Shown here piece after piece: positions 27,050 to 35,001 of a stretch of 35,001 nucleotides of DNA; the first letter of the stretch is position 1, and each line of letters starts with the position of its first letter. The stretch covers positions 1 through 35,001 of the forward strand of contig JAHDCZ010000024.1 of NCBI GenBank assembly GCA_020629615.1. The letters are read 5' to 3'. The notes under the pieces are model-generated. The model saw nothing but the letters and a program-made list of their open reading frames with translations, made no database searches and was not told where the DNA came from. The stretch comes from Saprospiraceae bacterium. GTDB taxonomy: Bacteria > Bacteroidota > Bacteroidia > Chitinophagales > Saprospiraceae. A program made the translations under genes and the position numbers.

Positions 27050-27790
27050 ATGGCTTCCAATAATTTTCAATTCAAGAAGTTTGAAATTCAGCAGGTGTTT
27101 TGTGCGATGAAGGTCAATACAGATAGTATTCTTTTGGGGGCTTGGAGCCCAATGTTAAAGTGTAAAAATGTATTGGATATTGGATCGGGGAATGGATTGA
27201 TCTCCCTGATGATTGCACAGCGAAATCCATTTTGTAAGATAACAGGTGTCGAATTGGATTTAAAGACAGTTGAAGAAAGTAAAATCAATTTGAAATCCTC
27301 ACCTTGGTCGGAGCGAATAGAAATGTTTCATTCTTCAATTCAAGAGTTCACTAATTCGCATATGGGGTGCTTTGATGGAATCGTGAGCAACCCACCTTTT
27401 TTTGTTGATAGTTTAAAATCACAAAATATTCAAAGAGCTTATGCCAGGCATACACTAAGATTATCCCACACAGAATTACTAAAATCGGTCAATAGGCTCC
27501 TGAGTTCCAAAGGTGTTTTTTGTATTATTTTACCGATTCGAGAGGCGGATCAATTTTGTTTAATGGCAGGAAAATTTCAGCTACATCTTGTGAAGCGATG
27601 CAATATTCGACCTAGAGTCGCAAAGAAAATAAATAGAGTAATGTTGGTTTTTAAGCGCCATTATCAACATTTTGAAACTTCTGAATTAATTATCTATCAA
27701 GAAAGTAGTCGTAAATATTCAGATGATTTCCAGCGTCTAACCGAATCGTTTTACTTAGATTCAACATTCAAGGGTAAAAAAGCTATCTAA
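27050..27790 (+). CDS. trmN6: tRNA1(Val) (adenine37-N6)-methyltransferase TrmN6 (YfiC)
   Basis: 246 residues from the ATG at 27050; a TTG at 27017 would add 11 residues that do not fit the family. The N-terminal signature FQFKKFEIQQVFCAMKVNTD is diagnostic, followed by the SAM loop VLDIGSGNGL (41-50) and the catalytic NPPF at 114-117. Known reaction: m6A at position 37 of tRNA1(Val). The gene is divergent from the helicase and converges on pepT, with one base between the stop codons. Confidence 0.92.
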   Translation: MASNNFQFKKFEIQQVFCAMKVNTDSILLGAWSPMLKCKNVLDIGSGNGLISLMIAQRNPFCKITGVELDLKTVEESKINLKSSPWSERIEMFHSSIQEFTNSHMGCFDGIVSNPPFFVDSLKSQNIQRAYARHTLRLSHTELLKSVNRLLSSKGVFCIILPIREADQFCLMAGKFQLHLVKRCNIRPRVAKKINRVMLVFKRHYQHFETSELIIYQESSRKYSDDFQRLTESFYLDSTFKGKKAI

Positions 27791-27791
27791 T

Positions 27792-29027
27792 CTAATTACT
27801 ATATTTTGTTGCGGTTAATTTTGCAATTTCAACAATAACCTGAGTAGCTTTGTGAATCGATTCTAGTGGAACATACTCATAGCGCCCATGAAAATTATGT
27901 CCACCTGCAAATATATTAGGGCAGGGAAGCCCCATATAAGATAATTGTGAACCATCGGTCCCCCCGCGAATTGCCTTAATTTTGGGTTTGATCCCTAATG
28001 ATATCATAGCCTCTTCTGCGATGTCAACAATATGCATAACGGGTTCGATCTTTTTTCTCATGTTGAAGTATTGATCTTTGATTTCAACTTCAATGAGGTT
28101 TGCGCCCAAATCATTATTTAATTGATCTGCAACTGCTTGAAAGTCTTTCTTTCGCTTTTCAAACTTATCCATATCATGATCTCGGATAATATAATTTAAC
28201 TTTGTTTTTTCGACTTCACCACTCATCGCATTGAGATGAAAAAATCCTTCATATCCTTCTGTTTCTTGAGGAATCTCATTCGCTGGTAAAGCGGCAATGA
28301 ATTTTTGAGCGATCAACATGGAATTAATCATTTTACCTTTGGCATATCCGGGATGAACAATTTTACCATTTATGGTAACCTTTGCTCCTGCGGCATTAAA
28401 ATTTTCGTATTCTAGTTCGCCGATCTCACTGCCATCCATTGTGTAAGCCCATTCGGCACCAAATTTTTGAACATCAAATTTATGCGCACCTTTTCCTACT
28501 TCTTCGTCAGGTGTAAAACAAATTCTAATTTTTCCATGCTTGATTTCTGGATGTTGAATAAGATATTCCATCGCGGAAACAATTTCGGTAACTCCTGCTT
28601 TATCATCAGCTCCAAGAAGTGTGCTGCCGTCCGTTGTGATTATGGTTTGACCTTTGTAAAGTAGTAAGTCTTCAAAATAACTAGGGGAGAGAACTATGTT
28701 TTCCTGAGCATTTAAAATGATATCACCGCCATCGTAATTTTCATGAATTTGAGGATTTACATTGGCTCCTGTAAAGTCGGGAGAGGTGTCAATATGAGCA
28801 ACAAAACCTATGGTCGGTACGGCATGGTCCACGTTTGATTCTAAGCTAGCCATGATATAGCAGTTTTCATCCAAACTGACATCAGTCATGCCGATTGTTT
28901 TAAGTTCGACCTCCAATTTTTTTGCCAGATCCCACTGTTTTTCAGTACTAGGGAACTCAGGATTGTTTGGATCAGATTCTGTATCGATAGTCACATAACT
29001 TATAAAACGCTTGAGTAAAGGATCCAT
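27792..29027 (-). CDS. pepT: Peptidase T (tripeptide aminopeptidase, M20)
   Basis: 411 residues, the standard PepT length. The two-zinc site can be read in full: His78 and Asp80 (VAHIDTSPD), Asp141 (LLGADDKAG), Glu175/Glu176 (FTPDEEVG), Asp198 (YTMDGSE) and His377 (FAGGHNFHG). Known reaction: release of the N-terminal residue from tripeptides in the cytosol. It lies 37 bases downstream of the FG-GAP T9SS gene on the same strand and may be read from that transcript. Functionally it completes peptide breakdown begun outside by the S46 and M1 enzymes (inference). Confidence 0.96.
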   Translation of the reverse strand: MDPLLKRFISYVTIDTESDPNNPEFPSTEKQWDLAKKLEVELKTIGMTDVSLDENCYIMASLESNVDHAVPTIGFVAHIDTSPDFTGANVNPQIHENYDGGDIILNAQENIVLSPSYFEDLLLYKGQTIITTDGSTLLGADDKAGVTEIVSAMEYLIQHPEIKHGKIRICFTPDEEVGKGAHKFDVQKFGAEWAYTMDGSEIGELEYENFNAAGAKVTINGKIVHPGYAKGKMINSMLIAQKFIAALPANEIPQETEGYEGFFHLNAMSGEVEKTKLNYIIRDHDMDKFEKRKKDFQAVADQLNNDLGANLIEVEIKDQYFNMRKKIEPVMHIVDIAEEAMISLGIKPKIKAIRGGTDGSQLSYMGLPCPNIFAGGHNFHGRYEYVPLESIHKATQVIVEIAKLTATKYSN

Positions 29028-29064
29028 TAAAATAGTTTTTTTTGAAATTGAGAATTTGATAACA

Positions 29065-31338
29065 CTAAAACTTAATGAGTTTTGAATTGTATTGATGTTG
29101 GGATGAAATTATAAAATATATTCCAGAAGGAAACGATTGTAGATCGATGAACTCATCCATTGAATTAAATTCTCCCATTTTTTGCATGGTAGAACTATAG
29201 ATTTCCAAATTGTAATCCAATGAATTGATGTTTTTGATGAACACTTTATCATTGGTAGGATTAGGATAAAACAATAGCTCGTTTTCTGCGGATAAAAGAT
29301 GACTAGAATTGATGATTCCCGATTCAGATATATTCGTTTCAAACATACTAAGTCCACCTCTTCTATTTCCGAGAATTAAATTTAAACTGCCGTCAGAATC
29401 TATATCACTAAGACTTGGACTAATTAATTCGCCATCCCATATATCTCCCCAGTAATCATGTAATTTTTCAAATGGAGTTGTAATATCTGATGTGTCCACC
29501 AGATGAACATAAAGACCGCTATTTTCGGACCCAGATATAAAATATAGGCTATCACCTACGGTTTGAAGGATCGGAGCACTACTGCCTCCAGGAAAAGTAG
29601 GTTTTCTTGTGTTTATTCCTCCAAAACTTGGAAAAAAAACGCCTTGGCTTTCATCCATTTCAAAATGTGGAATTTCGTTTGATCCCGTATTTACAAAATA
29701 GTTGATGTTTCCTAAAACCATCTCTTGAGAAAGATTCAAATTCCTCTCGCCGACAAAAAGATCTAGATCTCCATCTTCATCGAGGTCGTATAGAGTCGGT
29801 TTCGAGAAAGCTCCAACGTCGATCTCAAAATAAAAATATACAGGTTGCTCAAATTTTATTTCACTTTCGGTACTGATATTTTCAGAATAGTAAAGCACTC
29901 CAGTGTGGTCACCTACGATGGCATCAAGGTCGCCATCATTGTCGAGATCACCAAAACAGGGTGCAAAATTTTTCGATTCATTAGAAAACTGTGCATATTC
30001 CATAAAATCCGTATCAAACAATTCAAATTTCGGTGTATTGGGACTACCAGTATTTTTATATAAGACAATTTTTGAAAGTTTACCTTCGATTTCATCATGT
30101 ATACCGCTCGTTCCTACGACCAAATCAGTTAAGCCGTCATTGTCAATATCAACAAAGCATGGAGACGTATCACTACCCAGATCGATCGTTTCTTCAACCA
30201 AGAAATCATTTTGTAACCATTTGAAATCTGATTGTCCATTGGATTCTAGATTTTCATAAATGTGCATGCAAGAATAATTATCTGTGAGACTAATGCTGTT
30301 CGGAGCACATATCAAGTCAAGGTCGTTGTCGTTATCAAAATCTATTTCATAAACTGCGGGAAAATTAAATAGGTCAATGGGAACATCGTTTTGGGGATAA
30401 TCGTCTTCTAAAATGGTAAACCAAGCATTATCAGTTCCTTGTGCGTTGAACAAAGCTTTTATTTTATCAGAGAAGATATCACCAATTAAAACATCAATAG
30501 TAGAATCATTGTTGAGATCGAGTGCAGTCGTAGTTGAACCAGCATGAACTCTATTGTCAGAATCGGTTTCACCTTTAAATCCACTTGCACATTCCGAAGA
30601 CACCGTACTTAAACTTATTGTTGTACTTTCTGACGCTTCCGCGAATTTACCCCAACATGGGTCTTGGACAATAAATTTTAGTGAATCGGAAGGTAAATTG
30701 AGTTCTTGAGAGACATTCTTGTAATAAACTAAACTAGTGCCTTCAGTATCAAATGTAAGAATGTCTAAATCACCATCTAGATCAATGTCTTTAATTTCTG
30801 GTTTGTCCATGTGAGACGAAAATATTAATTCATGGCTGTCATCTGAATTTATTGTATACAATAAACCATTTTCGCTATTTGCAGTGGGGTATTCAGTGAA
30901 GCTTAATTTTCCATTGTTAAATTGTCCTTTAAATAATTTTATTCCGTCCGTATTGTTTTCTGTTCCCCAGGTGAATACGTCAATAATTCCGTCCTCGTTG
31001 AAATCTCGGCAAATCACCCATCGTTCAAAATCAATGAATGCTTTACTCAATTCTTGCGAGTATTCATATTTGAATGATTCAGAATTATCATTGAATAAAA
31101 ATACGAGCGGTACATTCCCATAACGGTCAAATATGATCAAATCTTGACTGCCATCGTTATTCAAATCGTGATTGAATAATTGAGGTGAATTAAATCCTCC
31201 CGTAAAAGGAATCGATAAATCAATACCCAATTGGCTCACCTCACATTGATATCTTTTAAAAACATCTTGGGCCTGTATGAATTGGAGTTGCATAGATATC
31301 ACTACAAACACCACAACAAATTTTAAGTTAATTCTCAT
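29065..31338 (-). CDS. FG-GAP/VCBS repeat protein with T9SS type A sorting domain
   Basis: 757 residues if started at the ATG at 31338, which begins a good signal peptide ([16 protein letters not shown], cut near FIQAQ); an ATG at 31350 adds four residues. At least nine calcium-binding loops are visible ([89 protein letters not shown]), suggesting one or two integrin-alpha-like propellers. A type A sorting domain closes the protein ([14 protein letters not shown] to NSKLIKF). Surface adhesion or carbohydrate/protein binding is inferred. It is the first gene of a possible two-gene unit with pepT. Confidence 0.92.
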   Translation of the reverse strand: MRINLKFVVVFVVISMQLQFIQAQDVFKRYQCEVSQLGIDLSIPFTGGFNSPQLFNHDLNNDGSQDLIIFDRYGNVPLVFLFNDNSESFKYEYSQELSKAFIDFERWVICRDFNEDGIIDVFTWGTENNTDGIKLFKGQFNNGKLSFTEYPTANSENGLLYTINSDDSHELIFSSHMDKPEIKDIDLDGDLDILTFDTEGTSLVYYKNVSQELNLPSDSLKFIVQDPCWGKFAEASESTTISLSTVSSECASGFKGETDSDNRVHAGSTTTALDLNNDSTIDVLIGDIFSDKIKALFNAQGTDNAWFTILEDDYPQNDVPIDLFNFPAVYEIDFDNDNDLDLICAPNSISLTDNYSCMHIYENLESNGQSDFKWLQNDFLVEETIDLGSDTSPCFVDIDNDGLTDLVVGTSGIHDEIEGKLSKIVLYKNTGSPNTPKFELFDTDFMEYAQFSNESKNFAPCFGDLDNDGDLDAIVGDHTGVLYYSENISTESEIKFEQPVYFYFEIDVGAFSKPTLYDLDEDGDLDLFVGERNLNLSQEMVLGNINYFVNTGSNEIPHFEMDESQGVFFPSFGGINTRKPTFPGGSSAPILQTVGDSLYFISGSENSGLYVHLVDTSDITTPFEKLHDYWGDIWDGELISPSLSDIDSDGSLNLILGNRRGGLSMFETNISESGIINSSHLLSAENELLFYPNPTNDKVFIKNINSLDYNLEIYSSTMQKMGEFNSMDEFIDLQSFPSGIYFIISSQHQYNSKLIKF

Positions 31339-31514
31339 TATTGAAAGCAAATGAAGATTTAAATAATATTAAAAGATTACTAATATGGTCGGGTCTATAA
31401 AAATACTACTTTTAAAGGAATAGAACATTTGTAATTACCTTGTTTTTGCGCTTAAAAAGGCTTGTTTTAATATCATTCTTAGTAATTTACAAGGCAAAAT
31501 TTTTTTATTTGGAT

Positions 31515-32498
31515 ATGGATAATTCTAAAACTTTCTCCGAAATACAAGCATTCTATTTTGATTATTTTTTAGGAGCAATACAAAAGTTTTCAACTGAAAA
31601 TCCTTTTTTGTTGGTTACCGTTTGCTTACTACTCGCTTTTATATTAGAAATTAGTCTTCCTAAAAGGATTGAGTATGATAGAGTGAAAAGAAAGGGATTT
31701 GTAATCGATTTATTCTATTTTTTCATATATGATTTTGTCATATTTTTTTTGGGCCTATATGCAGTGACCTATGTTTTAAATAACTTGTTCTACTCAATTA
31801 TAGGTGGTCTTGGACTGGATAAGGCCAGTTTGCAAATTTTTGATATTCATGGATTACATATTGTATTTCAGATAATTATTCTTTTTGTCATCGTTGATTT
31901 TTTTGAATGGTTTGCTCATTTTTTAATGCATCGATTTGATTTTTTATGGGCGTTTCATAAAATTCATCATGCCCAAGAAGAAATAGGAGTTTCTTCATCT
32001 CGTCATTTTCATATTTTGGAATTTTTTGTGTTTAAACCAATAGTATTCTTGCCAGTTAGTCTTATTGGGTACACTACTTCGGAATATGCCATTTATACAT
32101 CATTCTTTATTGTTTTTGTCGCGTTTTTTACTCATGCGAACGCTAAAATTCCTTTAGGGAAGCTTAATTTATTGATTAATTCTCCCAATACCCACATATG
32201 GCATCACGCTCAAAATGTACCTGAAAAATTTAGATATGGAGTCAATTTTGCATCAGTTCTTAATATTTGGGATGTTCTATTAGGGTATTATTATTTGCCT
32301 GATGACAGTAAAAATCCACAATTGGGAATTTGGGATATGGAGGAAGTTCCCAAAACAATATGGGGACAGTTTTTTTATCCTTTTAAATACCTCTTTACGA
32401 AGAAATGGACTAGCAATCGGTTTGATGTCATCCCTAAAGAATTCATTAAGTTAAAGAAAAGAGCCAAAAAGAAGGCGAGTAAGAAAGCCCAAAAGTAG
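31515..32498 (+). CDS. Sterol desaturase / fatty acid hydroxylase family membrane di-iron enzyme
   Basis: 327 residues from the ATG at 31515 (MDNSKTFSEIQ); a start at 31440 would add 25 residues and cannot be excluded. The three histidine boxes of the family are present: HFLMH (31917-31931), HKIHH (31956-31970) and HIWHH (32193-32207), with an extra HFH between the second and third. Four to five hydrophobic spans precede and separate the boxes. The C-terminus is a Lys/Ala-rich tail (KKRAKKKASKKAQK). Known: members use O2 and a di-iron centre to hydroxylate or desaturate lipids. The substrate here (fatty acyl, carotenoid or sterol-like) is undetermined. The stop lies one base from that of the next gene. 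Confidence 0.88.
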   Translation: MDNSKTFSEIQAFYFDYFLGAIQKFSTENPFLLVTVCLLLAFILEISLPKRIEYDRVKRKGFVIDLFYFFIYDFVIFFLGLYAVTYVLNNLFYSIIGGLGLDKASLQIFDIHGLHIVFQIIILFVIVDFFEWFAHFLMHRFDFLWAFHKIHHAQEEIGVSSSRHFHILEFFVFKPIVFLPVSLIGYTTSEYAIYTSFFIVFVAFFTHANAKIPLGKLNLLINSPNTHIWHHAQNVPEKFRYGVNFASVLNIWDVLLGYYYLPDDSKNPQLGIWDMEEVPKTIWGQFFYPFKYLFTKKWTSNRFDVIPKEFIKLKKRAKKKASKKAQK

Positions 32499-32499
32499 A

Positions 32500-34065
32500 T
32501 TAAAACTTTTTGGCGTTCTTTATAATATTATGCCTGTTGGTAATTAAAAAATCTTTCTTTAAATACTCAAGGATAGGTCTGTCATCTACCAAATAAACTG
32601 AATCAGAATCCAATGGGAATTCAAAAATGTGTTTAGGATTAAATATTAATTGGCTGTATTTGTTTTGAAGACAGCAGGTGTTGAATTTTTTCGGATCGAG
32701 ACTGCTAAAGTTTACTTCTTGATTTAATTTAGAAACAAAAATTAAATCATCCATTTGATTAATTTGGTTCCCAATTATTTTTGGCTTAAATCCGGAATGA
32801 AGCAAAGTTTGGTATACTAAATATCCTGGATTTTCTTTGTTTTTTTCTAAATGACTTTGAAAGTTAATAACGAACAAACCATTTCTTTTCAGCTTACTTT
32901 TGATGGTTAAAAAGTTTTCCAATGTGTAAAGGTATGTCGGTTGATTTTCAGATGCAGAAATATCAAGAATGATCATATCATATTTTTTATCCACCTTTCT
33001 GATAAAGTGTCTTGCGTCATCTTCAAAGAAATTGATCTTTTTGGCATTTAGATAAAAGTGATCAGAAGAGACATCTAGCATTCTTTTATCAATATCTACA
33101 ACATCAAGATTATGATCAAACCGAAGCAGTTCATTGACAAGAGCTCCACCAGCAAGACCGCATAACAAAATATCTTTTTGCCTTTCTAGCATTGTGGATA
33201 TAGATGAAACAATATGGACGTATTTATATTTGGAATCTACGGTAAGATCACCACCTTTTATTACAGATTGGGGTATGTTGTTTACATTTAAGATTCTATC
33301 AAATTGAATGCCGTTATGATGTTTTTGATCTATTACTTCGATCTTGCCTAGTAATCCTTCACTAGAGTGTACAATGGTATAAGTATCGTTATCAAAATCT
33401 GAATTCACAGCTAGACTTGTAATATAAATGCCGGCGCTCAGCAAAAGGGTAAGCAGATTATATTTTGAAACTCCGTAAAACATGAACAGAGCTAAAAGAC
33501 ATATCACGAATATTAAGAGTAGGGAATTGCTTACACCGAAAAGCTCAATGAAAATAAATCCAAATAGCAAAGTACTGATAACACCAGACAAAGCAGAAAT
33601 TGAAAAAATACGTCCAATAATTGCAGAATCTTTACTCCTTCTTTTTTCTAATAACTGAATCAGAATAGGAGGGATTGAAGCTAAGGAAGTAATTGGAATA
33701 AAGAGGAGTAAAAAGAGAGTTACAAAATTAGATACTGTAAAATGATCTAATATTTTTGCTAATGGTAGAATGCTTTGCAGAATTAAAAAATCTATGGCAA
33801 CGCCTAAAGTAAGAACCATTAACAAGTAGTTTAGGGTTTGCTCAATATTCTTTTTTTTACAAAAGTATCCCCCAACAAAATACCCGATTGACATAAAAAA
33901 CATTGTCAAAGCAATTGTCTGTGTCCAAGTAGGTAGACTGGAACCAAAAAAGGGTTCGATGGATTTACCAATAAGTAATTCTAAAGCCATAATTATAAAT
34001 CCTTCCAAACTAGCAAGAATGAAAATGTCAGAAATCTTTATTCGGCTCTTTTTCAATTTATTCAT
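32500..34065 (-). CDS. Membrane protein fused to a spermidine-synthase-like domain
   Basis: 521 residues: about six to seven hydrophobic spans (residues ~13-215) followed by a cytosolic Rossmann domain like spermidine synthases (from about residue 235). The nucleotide-binding loop reads GLAGGAL rather than GGGDGG, followed by VVDIDKRMLDVSS and FFEDDARHFIRK. Where true spermidine synthases have a DSSDP-type polyamine/gate segment, this protein has LDISASENQPTYLYTLENF. The fused membrane/spermidine-synthase architecture is widespread but of unknown function. I infer it is not a polyamine synthase but a SAM- or decarboxy-SAM-binding enzyme acting near the membrane. It overlaps the upstream thioredoxin-like gene by 8 bases. 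Confidence 0.85.
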   Translation of the reverse strand: MNKLKKSRIKISDIFILASLEGFIIMALELLIGKSIEPFFGSSLPTWTQTIALTMFFMSIGYFVGGYFCKKKNIEQTLNYLLMVLTLGVAIDFLILQSILPLAKILDHFTVSNFVTLFLLLFIPITSLASIPPILIQLLEKRRSKDSAIIGRIFSISALSGVISTLLFGFIFIELFGVSNSLLLIFVICLLALFMFYGVSKYNLLTLLLSAGIYITSLAVNSDFDNDTYTIVHSSEGLLGKIEVIDQKHHNGIQFDRILNVNNIPQSVIKGGDLTVDSKYKYVHIVSSISTMLERQKDILLCGLAGGALVNELLRFDHNLDVVDIDKRMLDVSSDHFYLNAKKINFFEDDARHFIRKVDKKYDMIILDISASENQPTYLYTLENFLTIKSKLKRNGLFVINFQSHLEKNKENPGYLVYQTLLHSGFKPKIIGNQINQMDDLIFVSKLNQEVNFSSLDPKKFNTCCLQNKYSQLIFNPKHIFEFPLDSDSVYLVDDRPILEYLKKDFLITNRHNIIKNAKKF

Positions 34066-35001
34066 TTACATGATTAATAATAAATTCACTTAATTCTTCT
34101 CGTTGAGGATTTTGAGCTAATACTTTTCCTGATGGATTAAGAATATATACAGAAGGTATAAAGTTATGAGGAACAAGACGTTTTAAGTTATTATCTGCAC
34201 CTTGCTCCAAGCAAAAGTCCAAAATTTCATCATTCAAGTATTCTTCTGAAAATCTTTTCCATTCTCGCATATCCTTATCCACACTTATAGCAATAATTTG
34301 GTAGGGAAGTTTTGAATTCTTTAGAGCATTCTTAACGTTTTCTATTTCTTGCTTACTGCTCCAACAATCGGATTTTAATAACATCAAAATGATATTTGAT
34401 TCAAGGGAAAGGGATTCTTTTAAATCTCCACTCAAATAATTGTCTAGGGCTTTTAAATCAAGATGAGAATTTGTTGATGCATTCAATTTCTGGATGAGTT
34501 GATCTTTTAATATTATTTCATATTCATTAGATACATCAAATGGTATTTTTTTTATAAATTTCATTAATCCAAATTGATCTTCCTTCGGATTTAATTGATG
34601 CAAAGCAAAAAGTTTTAGGACATTATTAGGTTCTGATTCAGCATATGATTTTTGAAAATCTTTATAAGTGGCATATAAACGATCATAGTTTTCTTCTGCT
34701 GAACTTTGATAGACCTCCCCACTAAAATTTAAGGTGTTAGTTACCAATTCTTTTGTCAATATATCACCGGCTTTTTTTAAATCTTCAAAAATTCTATTTG
34801 ATTCTAAATAATAGTCTTTTAGTTTAATAGAATTCTCGTTGCCTTCTACCGTGTAATTATTGAAGTCTCTTTGAGTTGTGTTTACGACAAGCTTATTTCC
34901 TTTTTCCAAGAATAGATAAATGTAAGTGTCATATTTTTGATTGTGTATCGCATAAATTCCCGATCCATACACGAGATCTTTCTTAAATTGAAATGAATGA
35001 T
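34058..35001 (-). CDS. Thioredoxin-like protein, N-terminus outside window
   Basis: The frame is open to the right edge (GTG at 34972 is internal), so the N-terminus is missing. The visible N-terminal part is beta-rich (YGSGIYAIHNQKYDTYIYLFLEKGNKLVV), resembling the DUF4369-type domain found before TlpA/AhpC-like domains in Bacteroidota. A helical linker and then a thioredoxin-like fold follow (NIILMLLKSDCWSSKQEIENV, IIAISVDKD, FIPSVYILNPSGKVLAQNP with the cis-Pro preceded by Ile). The redox motif is CWSS (34355-34366): the resolving cysteine is replaced by serine. A role in thiol chemistry, isomerase-like rather than disulfide-reducing, is inferred. It probably forms an operon with the next gene (8-base overlap). 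Confidence 0.78.
   Translation of the reverse strand, partial: HSFQFKKDLVYGSGIYAIHNQKYDTYIYLFLEKGNKLVVNTTQRDFNNYTVEGNENSIKLKDYYLESNRIFEDLKKAGDILTKELVTNTLNFSGEVYQSSAEENYDRLYATYKDFQKSYAESEPNNVLKLFALHQLNPKEDQFGLMKFIKKIPFDVSNEYEIILKDQLIQKLNASTNSHLDLKALDNYLSGDLKESLSLESNIILMLLKSDCWSSKQEIENVKNALKNSKLPYQIIAISVDKDMREWKRFSEEYLNDEILDFCLEQGADNNLKRLVPHNFIPSVYILNPSGKVLAQNPQREELSEFIINHVNE

Noticed and set aside
29903-30259. 118-codon antisense frame inside the FG-GAP gene
   Set aside because: Low-complexity Ser/Pro/Lys shadow caused by the repeated Asp/Gly codons on the other strand.
32500-34065. Annotation as a true spermidine synthase
   Set aside because: The canonical GGGDGG and DSSDP-type substrate segments are altered and there is a large N-terminal membrane domain; polyamine synthesis is not supported.
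1-35001. Defence island, prophage, CRISPR or mobile element
   Set aside because: No integrase, transposase, nuclease, toxin-antitoxin or repeat-spacer pattern was recognised; the Pif1-like helicase and AlkD-like protein have ordinary housekeeping neighbours.

Overview
The window is a gene-dense, AT-rich chromosomal segment of a member of the Bacteroidota, most likely a Saprospiria-type (Lewinella/Saprospira-like) marine or aquatic heterotroph. The class-level placement is inference. The phylum is well supported: four proteins carry type IX secretion (T9SS) C-terminal sorting domains (three type A, one type B / gliding-motility type), there is an S46 dipeptidyl-peptidase and a WbqC-like protein, and -7 boxes of the form TAnnTTTG stand directly in front of several starts. 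No tRNA, rRNA, CRISPR array, insertion sequence or prophage was seen, and no gene-free stretch exceeds 300 bases.

Layout. 1-4605 (+) is the 3' part of a giant surface protein with FG-GAP/VCBS calcium loops, six ~51-residue cysteine repeats and a T9SS type B tail. 4635-13365 (-) is a long minus-strand run. In transcription order it holds rarA, an acyl-CoA dehydrogenase, three tandem paralogous outer-membrane-type proteins, an RlmL-like THUMP RNA methyltransferase, an M1 metallopeptidase and a translationally coupled membrane protein. 13457-15365 (+) is a T9SS Kelch protein followed 1 nt later by an AlkD-like DNA glycosylase, ending at a strong bidirectional terminator. 15472-17541 (-) is a DPP7-type S46 peptidase. 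17686-18420 (+) is a putative outer-membrane channel. 18500-19120 (-) and 19158-20423 (+) are a divergent pair, WbqC-like and glycosyltransferase. 20420-21004 (-) is miaE. 21210-25433 (+) is a large Asp-box propeller/Calx-beta T9SS protein. 25430-25576 (-) is a possible 48-residue single-span membrane protein. 25636-26946 (-) is a Pif1/RecD-like helicase, 27050-27790 (+) trmN6 and 27792-29027 (-) pepT. 29065-31338 (-) is an FG-GAP T9SS protein, 31515-32498 (+) a fatty-acid-hydroxylase-family membrane enzyme, 32500-34065 (-) a membrane protein fused to a spermidine-synthase-like domain, and 34058-35001 (-, cut by the window edge) a thioredoxin-like protein.

How the genes work together. Much of the region fits a particle- or protein-degrading lifestyle: secreted adhesins or propellers, a periplasmic/surface M1 peptidase, an S46 dipeptidyl-peptidase and cytosolic PepT would process peptides stepwise. 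Housekeeping functions are interspersed: RNA modification (RlmL-like, MiaE, TrmN6) and DNA maintenance (RarA, AlkD, Pif1-like). I do not see a clear new defence or mobile system. The points most worth checking are the hairpin-like 14-mer repeated inside the WbqC-like gene, the three-paralog barrel array, the hidden small membrane ORF, an operator-like palindrome before the acyl-CoA dehydrogenase, and the overlapping thioredoxin-like / pseudo-spermidine-synthase pair.
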